From: an uncultured Myxococcales bacterium | Lineage (GTDB): Bacteria; Myxococcota_A; Polyangia; Polyangiales; Polyangiaceae | Assembly (NCBI GenBank): GCA_937872925.1 | Contig: CALMUT010000001.1 | Location: 1-33,143, forward strand | Direction: 5' to 3' | Length of the DNA: 33,143 bases | Position numbers and translations under genes: made by a program | In this document: positions 33,136-33,143 of the stretch, piece by piece | Layout: every line of letters starts with the position of its first letter | Position numbering within the stretch: the first letter of the stretch is position 1 | Notes under the pieces: generated by a model | Seen by the model: only the letters and a program-made list of their open reading frames with translations | The model's database searches: none | What the model was told of the DNA's origin: nothing

Positions 33136-33143
33136 CCGACCAG
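32985..33143. other. Low-complexity terminal segment, possible assembly artefact
   Basis: The last 160 bases are runs of C and G with short near-repeats (CCCGGG blocks, TTCTTTCTTC-like stretches). They replace the expected GH44 coding sequence and carry no recognisable gene. Such ends are typical of unresolved or erroneous contig tips. Confidence 0.45.

Overview
The window reads as chromosomal DNA from a high-GC myxobacterium-like bacterium (Myxococcota). Support for this comes from the many proline-rich lipoproteins, a MYXO-CTERM-type C-terminal anchor near 32.2-32.33 kb, large HEAT-repeat and multidomain proteins, a multiheme cytochrome cluster, and weak or absent Shine-Dalgarno sites at many starts. 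I see no rRNA, tRNA, CRISPR array, insertion sequence or prophage. The last kilobase looks like an assembly chimera or a real rearrangement.

Layout. 0-4.5 kb holds, on the minus strand, a large HEAT-repeat protein followed by an abutting MntA/HepT toxin-antitoxin pair. 4.6-7.3 kb is aconitase A (plus), closed by a two-part inverted repeat. 7.4-9.6 kb (minus) has a small lipoprotein and a Yip1-signal peptidase I fusion that has lost both catalytic residues. 9.76-9.95 kb holds a candidate small RNA or leader with its own promoter and terminator, ahead of a PcfJ-like gene. 11.3-13.3 kb is a divergent quinone oxidoreductase/LysR pair, followed by a convergent MmcQ/YjbR protein with a basic repeat tail. 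14.1-15.8 kb carries three small plus-strand genes (hypothetical, outer-membrane beta-barrel, small membrane protein). 15.8-19.6 kb has the RNA helicase DbpA, a lipoprotein, and a membrane-anchored methyltransferase that resembles fungal sphingolipid C9-methyltransferases more than ordinary cyclopropane synthases.

19.9-28.0 kb is the most unusual stretch. A PDZ lipoprotein converges on a thioredoxin-like lipoprotein whose frame is crossed by one UGA, exactly at the first position of the CxxC motif. A bacterial SECIS-like hairpin follows that UGA, so this is a probable selenoprotein. Next come an MscS-type channel and, overlapping it by ATGA, a 1705-residue fusion of a cation-chloride-cotransporter-like permease, a long helical region and a C-terminal P-loop ATPase. 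A dienelactone hydrolase-like enzyme follows.

28.1-32.2 kb has a calcium-repeat lipoprotein (plus) and a minus-strand redox operon: a multiheme c-type cytochrome (5' end lost), an Fe-S/FAD oxidoreductase with non-standard cluster motifs, and an anchored OB-fold-like protein. From about 32.18 kb the sequence switches abruptly to the tail of a MYXO-CTERM gene and the 3' end of a family 44 glycoside hydrolase, and it finishes in low-complexity DNA.

How the genes fit together. Three local units are supported by spacing or overlap: MntA-HepT, the transporter/ATPase-MscS pair (plausibly ion or osmotic homeostasis), and the cytochrome/Fe-S/OB-fold redox operon. Most of the rest are single-gene units separated by hairpins.
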